DNA of 64,000 nt, taken from an uncultured Selenomonas sp. (lineage in GTDB: Bacteria > Bacillota > Negativicutes > Selenomonadales > Selenomonadaceae). Within the stretch, counting starts at the first letter, position 1, and every line of letters begins with the position of its first letter. Shown piece by piece: positions 25,140-33,380 of this stretch. The notes beneath the pieces were generated by a model. It saw only the letters and a program-made list of their open reading frames with translations, was not told where the DNA came from and ran no database searches. The position numbers were made by a program, and so were the translations under genes. The stretch covers positions 1 through 64,000 of the forward strand of contig CAMVGU010000007.1 in assembly GCA_947167105.1 (NCBI GenBank). The letters are read 5' to 3'.

Positions 25140-25316
25140 AAAAGGCGAAAAGCCTCAAACTTTGGTACAATAGAAGGCTTGCGGTCTTTGTTAGATTGTG
25201 TGGAATCCATGGAACAGGATGATTTCCTGCTGAAGGACGGAACCCGCATTCCCATCAGCCGCCGCAAGCGGCAGGATGTAAAGATTGCCTATATGAACCA
25301 CCTGCTGGGGCTGTGA
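25140..25316 (+). pseudogene. C-terminal remnant of a LytTR response regulator
   Basis: An open stretch with no good start ends in VESMEQDDFLLKDGTRIPIS, then RRKRQDVKIAY and a short hydrophobic tail. This is the typical end of a LytTR DNA-binding domain (flexible DDFLLKDG hairpin, then IPISRRKR). The receiver domain and most of the LytTR fold are missing. It lies convergent to two sensor-kinase genes, so it is probably the remains of their cognate regulator. A terminator whose stem includes its stop codon is intact. Confidence 0.65.
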
Positions 25317-25339
25317 ATCTACTCACAGCCCCTTTTTTT
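25307..25339. terminator. Terminator between the LytTR remnant and the kinase genes
   Basis: GGGGCTGTGA and TCACAGCCCC arms with a 6-base loop and a run of seven T on the plus strand; the stem contains the LytTR remnant's stop codon. Confidence 0.8.
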
Positions 25340-26230
25340 GGCAGTTTCGTCTCCGGCTTCCTTTTCAAACCTCTCCTGCATGGCTCGGATGTGCCGGAGT
25401 GCATTTTCCTCATCTCCGGCTGTGAGCAAGGCGTGGATGAGACGGTAATTGTGGCGCAGGTCGTGGCGCAGGACGGAGATATGCCGCGTGTTTTCCTCCA
25501 GCCGTTTTGCCTCTTCCAGAAGCTCTTTGCGGTTCCTTTCCATGCGCAGGTTAGCCAAAACCAGTGCTCTTTGTTGCTGAGTCCTGCGATGGGCCTCGAC
25601 GATAAGGGAATAGAAAAGGAAAAAGAAGACGGGCAGGAAAAGGCGGGTCAGGCGACCGCCAAAACTGGGCAGGAAAGTCAGCCTGACAATGGGGAGAACG
25701 GTGCCCAGCCAGAAAGCAGAGGGAAGCAGGGCAACACATAGCCGGAGTACCCGGTCTTTTGGAAAAGGATCTTGCAAAAGCGCCGTGAAGATGTGTTTTG
25801 CCAGGGGAAAAACAAGGGCAAAGAGAAGGATATAGCACAGGAGATGGACAGTCAAAAGCTCGCTCCCGTTGCTGCCGTACCGCAGCCAAATCGCCATACC
25901 GGCAAAGGATTGGAGCATGAATGCCCAGAGTGCCTGCATCCCGAATACGAAGATGTGTGCCTGGGGAGGACGTCTGATGAGCCAAAGGGAGATAGCTACA
26001 TAGGGTATCCAGCCGAAGAAGAAAATCAGCTTGAATGTGCCGAGACTGAGTCCTGCCCAGTGCAGGAAGGTCAGAATGGCACCGAATCCTAGCAAACTCC
26101 AGCCGAGGAGATAGCACCACAGCCGCTGCCGTTCCCCGGAGAACATGCCTCTCCGAAAGGGTAGATAGCGAAGATAGGCTCCCGCCAACTGAATCAGAGT
26201 TGCCAGGACGGCAAAGGAAATCATCTGCAT
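25319..26230 (-). CDS. AgrC-like sensor kinase lacking an ATPase domain (phospho-acceptor half)
   Basis: About six hydrophobic segments (residues 1-210) are followed by a short coiled coil and a DHp-like helix with VLRHDLRHNYRLIHALL; His256 is the expected phospho-acceptor. The protein stops at residue 303, shortly after this helix, with no N, G1 or G2 boxes, so it cannot bind ATP. Its start overlaps the end of the upstream kinase gene by 10 bases, which couples their translation. The upstream partner has an ATPase domain but no acceptor histidine. The pair may work as a heterodimer. Confidence 0.75.
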   Translation of the reverse strand: MQMISFAVLATLIQLAGAYLRYLPFRRGMFSGERQRLWCYLLGWSLLGFGAILTFLHWAGLSLGTFKLIFFFGWIPYVAISLWLIRRPPQAHIFVFGMQALWAFMLQSFAGMAIWLRYGSNGSELLTVHLLCYILLFALVFPLAKHIFTALLQDPFPKDRVLRLCVALLPSAFWLGTVLPIVRLTFLPSFGGRLTRLFLPVFFFLFYSLIVEAHRRTQQQRALVLANLRMERNRKELLEEAKRLEENTRHISVLRHDLRHNYRLIHALLTAGDEENALRHIRAMQERFEKEAGDETAKKRGCE

Positions 26231-27552
26231 GGAGTTTCATCCCTCCAGTACATGAGCAGACGGACACAGCCATTTTCCTGAGTAAAGGCGGCATAGCCTT
26301 CGTATTTTTCCAGAAACATCTTGAGAGAAACCATGCCAGTGCCGTGTCCCGAGCGCTCGGTCATGGGCAGGCCATCATCTCCCAACCGGAGTGGGCGGGT
26401 GCATGGGTTAAGGGTGGAGAGGACGCACTTTTTTCCGTCATGCTGGACGGTCAGGGATATGCCTCTTTTGTCCCTGTTTTCCTGCTTGGCAGCCTCCATG
26501 GCATTTTCCAAGAGATTTGAGAGCAGCACGGCAAGATCGCTTTCCTCCACCTGAAGGGGGGCTGGGAGATTCACCTTCGTGCGAAAGGATAAGCCAATGG
26601 CATCGGCCTTTGTCTGATAGATGGAAATCGCAGCATTGACCAGGGGAGCATCGGAAATTTTTTTCAGGACGTGAGGCTGGATCCCGTTTGTCCGTTCCTC
26701 TACCAGTGCCAGTGTTTTCTGCCTTTGCCCCGACAGAAGCATGGTTTCCAGTGTCCGGCAGTCCCGGATGATGGCGTTCTCGAAGTCTTTCAGGAAGGTG
26801 AGCTCCTGCTGTTTTCTCGTTGCATCGTCCCGGATGGAGACGATTTCCTCCCGGAGGATCTGCGCCTTCCGTTTCCTTTGGGCAAACTCATGGAAGCTGT
26901 GGGCGGCCAACACCTGATACCGATAGAGGGCAAAAAACACCAAGGGCAAATACAGGCGGGAAAGCCTCTCTTCCCACGAGTGCCAGAGCCGGCCGTCCGC
27001 AAGCATCAGGAAAGGCGGCGCCATCAGCACCGCTGGCAAGAGAGCCAGAAAATTCCCCAGGGGGAGTTCGTCAAGAACTTCGGGGCAAGGCAGGAGACGG
27101 GAAAAAATCCATTTCTCCCAAGGAAGAAGCACCAAAAACCATAGGAGGTACAGAGTCCCATGAACCAGAATGACAGCGAGGTCGTTGCTGTCCGGCAGAA
27201 AAACAGCCACCAGGATACTGCTCCAGTTATGCTGCATGAGACTCCATAAGGCAGACATGCCGAAGACATAGATATGCTGGCGCACCATGTGGCGCAGGCT
27301 CCCCATGAAAATAGCCAAATAGGGAATCCAGCCCGCCAGCAGCAAGAGTTTGTAGGCGGCAGCAGTTTCAAGAGTGCGAAAGGCGAAGGTGTAGACGGGA
27401 AGGATAAGAATCGTCCAGAGAAGGAGCCGCTGCCAGTATGTGCGTCTTTCGGGGGGGGATATCTGTTTGCGGAATGCCAGGTATCTCAAATAGGCATCGG
27501 CAAGCTGTACAGAAGCAACAAGGAAAGAGAGAAGCAGGTTGAGATTATTCAT
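26221..27552 (-). CDS. AgrC-like sensor kinase with ATPase but no phospho-acceptor histidine
   Basis: The N-terminal membrane part is homologous to that of the neighbouring 25319-26230 protein (both contain QLA-AYLRYL-F near the start). A GHKL ATPase domain is complete: N-box LLSNLLENAMEAA near 343-355 and G-box SGHGTGM at 401-407. In the helix where the histidine should be (residues 257-272) it reads FENAIIRDCRTLETMLL, so both family histidines are replaced. ATG 27552 is preferred: GAGGT precedes it and it aligns with the partner's N-terminus. 443 residues. Confidence 0.78.
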   Translation of the reverse strand: MNNLNLLLSFLVASVQLADAYLRYLAFRKQISPPERRTYWQRLLLWTILILPVYTFAFRTLETAAAYKLLLLAGWIPYLAIFMGSLRHMVRQHIYVFGMSALWSLMQHNWSSILVAVFLPDSNDLAVILVHGTLYLLWFLVLLPWEKWIFSRLLPCPEVLDELPLGNFLALLPAVLMAPPFLMLADGRLWHSWEERLSRLYLPLVFFALYRYQVLAAHSFHEFAQRKRKAQILREEIVSIRDDATRKQQELTFLKDFENAIIRDCRTLETMLLSGQRQKTLALVEERTNGIQPHVLKKISDAPLVNAAISIYQTKADAIGLSFRTKVNLPAPLQVEESDLAVLLSNLLENAMEAAKQENRDKRGISLTVQHDGKKCVLSTLNPCTRPLRLGDDGLPMTERSGHGTGMVSLKMFLEKYEGYAAFTQENGCVRLLMYWRDETPCR

Positions 27553-27566
27553 AGGATACCTCATAT

Positions 27567-27600
27567 GACCACTTTTGCAAAAAATCGACCACTTTTGCAA
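27567..27600. promoter_or_regulatory. LytTR-type direct-repeat operator candidate
   Basis: GACCACTTTTGCAA occurs twice with a 20-bp period, which puts both copies on the same helix face as in AgrA/ComE-type sites. It lies between the divergent kinase and lipoprotein genes, and so could control both. A TTGAAA...TAAACT promoter for the lipoprotein side follows at 27607-27634. Confidence 0.6.
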
Positions 27601-27715
27601 CATCGGTTGAAATCTCGCAATGTTATGCTAAACTGAGGGTGTCTGTTATAGAGGTGCGTTTTCCGTACCTGAGTGTAACATGCAGAGAATTTTTTTACAA
27701 CAGGGAGATGATTCG

Positions 27716-28378
27716 ATGACAAAGAAAATGTCAAGGATTGCGCTGACAATGGTGGCTCTTCTGGCGGTTCTGTGCTTGGCTGGATGCGGAGCAGAGAAGC
27801 CTAAGGAGAGCGCGGACAAGGCAGTGCTGGGCTGGGCGGAAATGTATGCCTACGGCGTTTCGGACAACGAGTCTGCTACGGGCATGACCAAGGCACAGAG
27901 TGACCAGGTTTCGGAAAAGGTCATAGGAGATATGCTCAAGGCATTCAGCATGTTTCCTTTGAGCCAGCAGAATGTGGAGGCCATGACCACCGAATACATT
28001 ACCAAGCTTCAGGCGGCCATGGAAATCAAGACCAAAATCAAGAAGGACGATGCCGAGCATCCTGTCGTGGAAGTCAGTGCCGCTGTCATCGACCATCAGG
28101 GTGCGGACAAGCTTGCACAGACAAGTGAAGATATGATCGCTCTCGGCGTTGTTCTGGGACAGCTTCGCGCACAAGGATTCACCGACGAGCAACTGAAGGC
28201 AGACGCTGATTTTCAAAACGCTGTTATGGAGTGCGTCAGAAGCTATGTCGATGAAATCCCTTTGAAGGCAACCCAGACCTTCGAGGTGAATTGTTCTGCA
28301 GATAAGGGCGATGACGGCAAGATGTATTGGGTGCCAGAGGATCCGCAAGCCTTGATGAATTTCATTACAGGTATGTAA
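27716..28378 (+). CDS. Lipoprotein, DUF5105-like
   Basis: A signal peptide ending in the lipobox LCLAGC marks a surface lipoprotein of 220 residues. The mature part begins EKPKESADKAVLGWAEMYAYG, minus its lead, and resembles small Firmicute lipoproteins with a DUF5105 or DUF4878-like fold; this is a tentative match. ATG 27716 follows GGGAGATGATTCG. It is divergent from the sensor-kinase pair across direct repeats that look like a LytTR operator, so it may be the output gene. Confidence 0.65.
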   Translation: MTKKMSRIALTMVALLAVLCLAGCGAEKPKESADKAVLGWAEMYAYGVSDNESATGMTKAQSDQVSEKVIGDMLKAFSMFPLSQQNVEAMTTEYITKLQAAMEIKTKIKKDDAEHPVVEVSAAVIDHQGADKLAQTSEDMIALGVVLGQLRAQGFTDEQLKADADFQNAVMECVRSYVDEIPLKATQTFEVNCSADKGDDGKMYWVPEDPQALMNFITGM

Positions 28379-28426
28379 GACGACAGCTGGCCTTTGGAAG
28401 ATGTATTTTTAAGGAGGACGGTGAAC

Positions 28427-28642
28427 ATGAAGAAGCAGGTAAGTGCGATTTTGGCAGCGATGGTATTTGCAGTGGGAGCCCAGGGCGTAGCAAGTGCGGC
28501 TCCGATTGCCTCTATGGGCGTGGACAATCCGGCTTTTGTCATGCTGGATGATGACGAGGACGTGACTCTCGTGGTGGATGAGCCCGTAGAGTCCGGCGAC
28601 ATTCTCGTGGATGAGGATGGAGATGTCTGGGAAGTCCAGTAA
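28427..28642 (+). CDS. Small secreted acidic protein
   Basis: A 71-residue product with a clear signal peptide (KKQVSAILAAMVFAVGAQ, cleavage after ASA) and a mature part of about 45 residues that is very acidic (LDDDEDVTLVVDEPVESGD). ATG 28427 follows AAGGAGGACGGTGAAC. No family is recognised. It is 48 bases after the lipoprotein and ends at a terminator, so the two are probably one operon. A role as extracellular signal or metal/cation-binding peptide is possible but unsupported. Confidence 0.6.
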   Translation: MKKQVSAILAAMVFAVGAQGVASAAPIASMGVDNPAFVMLDDDEDVTLVVDEPVESGDILVDEDGDVWEVQ

Positions 28643-28665
28643 TACAAAATAAGTTCTGACGGATG

Positions 28666-28697
28666 ACACCCTCGCCTGATTTTGGGCGAGGGTGTTT
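28666..28697 (+). terminator. Rho-independent terminator
   Basis: ACACCCTCGCC and GGCGAGGGTGT arms with an 8-base loop, followed by TTT. Confidence 0.75.
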
Positions 28698-28755
28698 CAT
28701 TAGGTAAATGAGTTGGATATAACGAGAGACGTTTTGGACACAGGGAGTTTTTTTC

Positions 28756-29589
28756 ATGAATATGCTGCAAAATGTGCTTCATTGGAAATATACGCAAAGA
28801 ATCATCACTTTTGTTATTCTTCTTAATGCCGCAGTCCTGGGGTTATTGACCAATAAAGGGTTGTCGGCGGAAGAAACATTACTTTTAGAGATAATAGACA
28901 AATGCTGTTTGCTTGTTTTTGTGGTCGAACTAATTGCCAAGCTGCTGGCTTATCGTCGAAATTTTTGGTCGGATGGCTGGAATATTTTTGATTTTGTCGT
29001 TGTCGTAAGCTCCATCATCTTTATTTCCTCCAATGTTTCCGTCATACGGGCCTTCCGCATTTTCAGATTGCTCAAGGCATTGGCTGAATTTCCGGAATTG
29101 CAGGTGTTGGTTTCTGCAATGCTGAAGGCCATACCCAGCATGACCTGGGCTTTGCTTTTGCTGTTTATAATATTTTATATTTTTGCCGTTTTCGGAAGTA
29201 CCTTGTATGGAGATGCCTTCCCGGAGTTATTTGGGGATATTGGAGACTCTATTTTTACTCTGTTTCAAGTTATGACGTTTGAATCATGGGCAACAGCCGT
29301 GGCCAGGCCAATCATGGAAGTGCATCCTTATGCTTGGGTATTCTTTTTGGTGTTTATTCTCCTTACTTCCATTACGCTTCTGAATGTAATGGTGGGGATC
29401 GTAGTGGAAGCTGTTGCTCAAATTTCTGAAGCCAACAGGCAAAAACAGCTTTCTGCTGAGGCGAAAAATCTATTCTCTGATGTGCGCGATACCGAGAAGA
29501 TTGACAAGGAAATTCGTGAGCATATTGCAAAAATTGAAGAACTGCTCAAAGCAAGAGGACACACTCAGAAAACGGAGGTGGCAGAATGA
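28756..29589 (+). CDS. Bacterial voltage-gated sodium channel (NaChBac family)
   Basis: A one-domain, six-helix ion channel. S4 carries regularly spaced charges (R98, R101, R104, K107 in VIRAFRIFRLLKAL). The pore loop has TFESWA at 174-179, the NaChBac/NavAb TLESWS-type sodium filter, and S6 is followed by a long C-terminal coiled coil (residues 225-270) as in this family. 277 residues. Its stop overlaps the start of a clostripain-type lipoprotein gene (ATGA), which is an unusual partner. Local base composition is more AT-rich than in surrounding genes. Confidence 0.9.
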   Translation: MNMLQNVLHWKYTQRIITFVILLNAAVLGLLTNKGLSAEETLLLEIIDKCCLLVFVVELIAKLLAYRRNFWSDGWNIFDFVVVVSSIIFISSNVSVIRAFRIFRLLKALAEFPELQVLVSAMLKAIPSMTWALLLLFIIFYIFAVFGSTLYGDAFPELFGDIGDSIFTLFQVMTFESWATAVARPIMEVHPYAWVFFLVFILLTSITLLNVMVGIVVEAVAQISEANRQKQLSAEAKNLFSDVRDTEKIDKEIREHIAKIEELLKARGHTQKTEVAE

Positions 29590-31625
29590 TGGGGATTGAA
29601 GGAAGAAATATTTTTGGAAGACTCCTGAAATCGTTGCTGTTCCTGTTTTTCACTATGACAGCTTTTCTTATTTCCGGTTGCTTTGAGGATGAATCATCCG
29701 ACAAATTTATCACATCTAAATTTGCCAATGCCTATGGGGCGGAGGACAGTTGGCTCGTTTACTGGTATGTGTGCGGTACGGATTTGGAAACCGGGTTGGG
29801 AGCTGCCACGATGGACATGGAAGAATTGTTTGAAGTGGGTCTACCCTCCAATGTGAAAGTCCTCATCCAGACGGGAGGGGCGCAAGAGTGGCAGAACGAT
29901 ACCATGGAAGCTCATGCCATCGGTCGTTATCTCTATGACGCGGACGGCCTCCACGAACTGGCCCAGGTAGAAGATGCCGACATGGGAAGCCCGGAGACAT
30001 TGGCGGATTTCCTGCAATATGGAAAGGACAACTTCACGGCAGACCATCGGGCATTTGTCTTCTGGGATCACGGTGGAGGCAGCGCCGCCGGAGTCTGTCT
30101 GGATGAACGCACGGGCAACAGTCTCAAGCTGAACGACATCCGCCAGGCCTTTACCGCCGTGCATCCTGCTGTCCCGGAAAATCCTCCCTTCGAGCTCATC
30201 GGATTCGATGCCTGTCTCATGGCAACTTACGATGTGGCGAATACGCTACATGGCCTTGGCCGTTACATGGTGGCCTCGGAGGAAATAGAGCCAGGCAACG
30301 GCTGGGAGTACACGGGCTGGGTCAGAACATTGGGGAAGAATCCCGCCATGGGCGGTGCAGCTCTGGGGCAGGTCATCTGCGATAGCTATATGGAAGGATG
30401 CGTAGAATACGGCACAGAGGATGCGGTCACTCTTTCCGTCATAGATTTGGCTCAGATGCCCGCATTGCGTTCAGCTTATGAGAATTTTGGTCTGGAGGCT
30501 CTTCGCCATGCTCGGGAAAATCCCCGCGGTTTTTTTTCCTCCTTCGGCCGGGAAGCCAGGCAAGCGGAAAACTACGGTGGCAATACCCGTGACCAAGGCT
30601 TTGCCAATATGGTGGATTTGGGGGATCTTGCCAAAGAAACGGCAAACTTGTTGCCAGATACGTCCCGCAGTCTCATCGGCAGCATCGAACACGCCGTTAT
30701 CTACAAAGTTCATGGCGATTATAGAGAAAAGAGCAGCGGCATATCCGGCTTTTATTCCTATAACGGCGATGCGGAGAACTTCGCGATATATGCGGCGCAG
30801 GATGCGGCACCCCTGTCAATCAAATGCCTGTATCACTACCTAATCTATGGGGAAATGCCGCCGGAAGCCGGGACACTCCTCTCCGGCGGCTCACCGGGAA
30901 GCCCCGCTCTCTCCCTTCCCTCCTCTGGTCACCCCTCCCAAAGTATTTTTTCTGTGGCCTCCTTGGAAGATCTGGTCGTGGATGTGGACGGGGATGGCAA
31001 TTCCTTTGTGCGCTTGTCCGAAGAACAGATGGAACTTCTGGCGAGTATCCATTGCCAGCTCATCTACATAGATGATGAGGATGATGTCATACTATATCTC
31101 GGCAGCGATGCCGATATTGATGCCGATTGGGAGAGGGGCATATTCAAGGATAATTTCCGAGGCGTTTGGCCAATGCTTGACGGTCATCCAGTATATATTG
31201 AAATTACAGCGGAGGGTGATGACTACAACATCTATTCCGTCCCCATCAAGTTGAATGGCATGGAGTGCAATCTGCAGGTGGCCTACACCTATGGGGATGG
31301 CAAGTATCACATTCTGGGAGCCAGAAAGGGCATCGGCGATAGCGGCATGGGAGATCGTAATCTCATCAAACTGAAACGGGGAGATACCATCACCACCATT
31401 CACTACGGCATGACGATTTCCGGCGATGATGAGGATTTCACGGCGGTAGATGTGGACACCTTCACTGTCGGTGACGCCCCTGTGTTCCAGGAGGAGGAAC
31501 TGGGCAACGGCGTGTACGGCTATTGTTTTGAATTTGTAACGCCCCTAGATGACAGCGCAATGTCCCGTATGGTACAATTTACGCTGGAGAACGGAAAAAT
31601 TACAACAACGATAGAAGAAATCTGA
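29586..31625 (+). CDS. Clostripain-type (C11) cysteine peptidase lipoprotein
   Basis: A lipobox (LISGC, Cys32) anchors the protein outside the membrane. The C11 domain follows: WYVCGTDLE, then the catalytic histidine in FWDHGGG (His162) and cysteine in GFDACLMA (Cys210). Such peptidases usually cut after arginine and self-process. After about residue 430 there is a proline/serine-rich linker and a C-terminal region of unknown fold. Translation is coupled to the sodium-channel gene by a 4-base overlap, behind GGAGGTGGCAG. Confidence 0.85.
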   Translation: MMGIEGRNIFGRLLKSLLFLFFTMTAFLISGCFEDESSDKFITSKFANAYGAEDSWLVYWYVCGTDLETGLGAATMDMEELFEVGLPSNVKVLIQTGGAQEWQNDTMEAHAIGRYLYDADGLHELAQVEDADMGSPETLADFLQYGKDNFTADHRAFVFWDHGGGSAAGVCLDERTGNSLKLNDIRQAFTAVHPAVPENPPFELIGFDACLMATYDVANTLHGLGRYMVASEEIEPGNGWEYTGWVRTLGKNPAMGGAALGQVICDSYMEGCVEYGTEDAVTLSVIDLAQMPALRSAYENFGLEALRHARENPRGFFSSFGREARQAENYGGNTRDQGFANMVDLGDLAKETANLLPDTSRSLIGSIEHAVIYKVHGDYREKSSGISGFYSYNGDAENFAIYAAQDAAPLSIKCLYHYLIYGEMPPEAGTLLSGGSPGSPALSLPSSGHPSQSIFSVASLEDLVVDVDGDGNSFVRLSEEQMELLASIHCQLIYIDDEDDVILYLGSDADIDADWERGIFKDNFRGVWPMLDGHPVYIEITAEGDDYNIYSVPIKLNGMECNLQVAYTYGDGKYHILGARKGIGDSGMGDRNLIKLKRGDTITTIHYGMTISGDDEDFTAVDVDTFTVGDAPVFQEEELGNGVYGYCFEFVTPLDDSAMSRMVQFTLENGKITTTIEEI

Positions 31626-31772
31626 TGGTATGTAGCTGTCATCGGTATGATTATCACGCTGCTTTGTGGTGGGATGTGGTAGGAACTGCAAAGCTAAGTA
31701 AGCTCACCAGCATTTTGCCGATGGGCTTTTGTTGCGTACTGCAACATGAATCAAGTCTGCACCACAAGCAGC

Positions 31773-31812
31773 AAAAAGGCAGATGCGCACCCGTCGCAAT
31801 CTGCCTTTCTTT
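31773..31812. terminator. Bidirectional terminator between convergent genes
   Basis: AAAAAGGCAGAT and ATCTGCCTTT arms separated by a 14-base loop; T-runs on both strands. Confidence 0.7.
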
Positions 31813-33377
31813 CACTGCATATACTTCCTGATAAAATAAGCCGGTGTACCGCTCCAGGCGTGGCAAAAGCTATTGGCCAGGCGGTCGCCGTAGGGGGAAG
31901 CGGCCTTGTTTTCCGGGTCGTAGAGCTCATAGAAGGTGTCCGCCCCGTCCTCCAGCATCCTTCCCCAATAGCCTTGCAGGTATTTTTTTGCCAGTTCGGG
32001 GAGGTCGCTTTGGAAAAGAGCTTCGATGAAATGGTGGTACATATAGGGTGTCACCATGGAGAGGGGAGGGTTTTCCGCAATGAGGTGCTTCAGGAGGGCG
32101 GCGTTCTTTTCCCTGGGGAAAACTCCTGCCAGAACGAACCAGACCTGGGAGGCCCAGGAAATTTGCCCCTCACTGCCGCTGAGGAAAAAGCCCTTGCCTT
32201 CATCCCACAGCTTTTCCAGGGCCCCCTGGGTTGTGCGCTCTATCCAGTCTGCATATGCCGCAGCTTTCCGCTCGTCCCCCAGCCACTTGGCCATGAGCCT
32301 GGCCTGCTTTAGTGCATAGATAAGGATTGCCTGGGCACCGGCCTGTTTATTTAGTCCCTCAGCCCAGTCCAGGAAGCACCACCAGGTATTTTTATCCTTG
32401 ACCACATAGCTATCATCCAGCTCTTGCAGGGAGAGCTCAATCTGCCTGTCTGCGGTGGGGAAGAGCTCCTGCAGGGTAGCGGCGTCATGGGTGGCTTCGT
32501 AGTAATCATGGAGGCAGGACACGAAAAAGAGGGAGTAGTCGAACAGGGAGGTATCATCCACTTGCAGTTTCGGCTCCAAGAACAGGCAGGCTCCCACCCG
32601 GCCCTCATTTTGAGTCAGCCCCGCAAAGAGGTACAGGCAGCGCTTGACCAGGTCATTATTGCGAAAGCTCACGTAATTGGTCAGGGCCTGCAGGCGCAGA
32701 TCCCCGATCCAAAGCCTGCGGTCCCGCTTCGGCCCGTCCTCGAAGACAAGCTGCATGCAGTCCTGCATGGTCTTGAGAGAAACCTGATCCATGCGGAGCA
32801 GGGCAGGGTCAGTGGTGGGAAGGGGCGTTACTGCCGCCGGGTCTGCCGAGGACACGCTCACGCAGCGTACATCTCCCAGAAGCAACTGGTATTTGGGCGA
32901 GGTGTCGATAACATACAGCTCCATATAGCGGAAGGCATAGCGCCTGGGCAGGGAGATGACAGCGGGGAAGCTGTCCACATGCAGAAATTCCTCTTGAATC
33001 CAGCCCTTGGCAATGCTACCATGATAGGCAGATGAGTCGGCGGCGATTTCGTAGGGAATTTCGCCGAATTTCAGGCGCACCCAGGCGGGGGCATCCGGGG
33101 GGCTGCCCGTGGCTGTCAAGCGCAAGGAAACATAGCCCACCTGATGGTCGCCGAAATCCAGGCAGACCCGGCCTCCCCGGCCCAGGGGCATAGTGCCCAG
33201 AGCCTCAGCAGGAGCGGCGTATTCGGCCCGGTAATCCTCCCCCTGGGGCAGGATTTTTACCAGCCGCCGGGGCGTCACCTCTTTTTCCAGGAGCCTAGGG
33301 CGCAGCGCCTCGGCTTTGTTTACGAAGGCTTCATTTACCTGCATCCGGAAATTTTCAATCTTGTTGGTGATAGCCAT
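31812..33377 (-). CDS. GH78-like alpha-L-rhamnosidase catalytic protein
   Basis: The (alpha/alpha)6-barrel core of family 78 is recognisable: FEDGPKRDRRLWIGDLRLQA carries the conserved acidic catalytic site, and DKNTWWCFLDWAEG and FCHAWSGTPAYF follow. At 521 residues it lacks the extra beta-domains of large extracellular rhamnosidases, and no signal peptide is seen, so it likely acts inside the cell on short rhamnosides. It is preceded by a GPH-type symporter gene three bases upstream, which suggests import then hydrolysis. Specificity for rhamnose is inferred from the family. Confidence 0.8.
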   Translation of the reverse strand: MAITNKIENFRMQVNEAFVNKAEALRPRLLEKEVTPRRLVKILPQGEDYRAEYAAPAEALGTMPLGRGGRVCLDFGDHQVGYVSLRLTATGSPPDAPAWVRLKFGEIPYEIAADSSAYHGSIAKGWIQEEFLHVDSFPAVISLPRRYAFRYMELYVIDTSPKYQLLLGDVRCVSVSSADPAAVTPLPTTDPALLRMDQVSLKTMQDCMQLVFEDGPKRDRRLWIGDLRLQALTNYVSFRNNDLVKRCLYLFAGLTQNEGRVGACLFLEPKLQVDDTSLFDYSLFFVSCLHDYYEATHDAATLQELFPTADRQIELSLQELDDSYVVKDKNTWWCFLDWAEGLNKQAGAQAILIYALKQARLMAKWLGDERKAAAYADWIERTTQGALEKLWDEGKGFFLSGSEGQISWASQVWFVLAGVFPREKNAALLKHLIAENPPLSMVTPYMYHHFIEALFQSDLPELAKKYLQGYWGRMLEDGADTFYELYDPENKAASPYGDRLANSFCHAWSGTPAYFIRKYMQ

Positions 33378-33380
33378 GAT

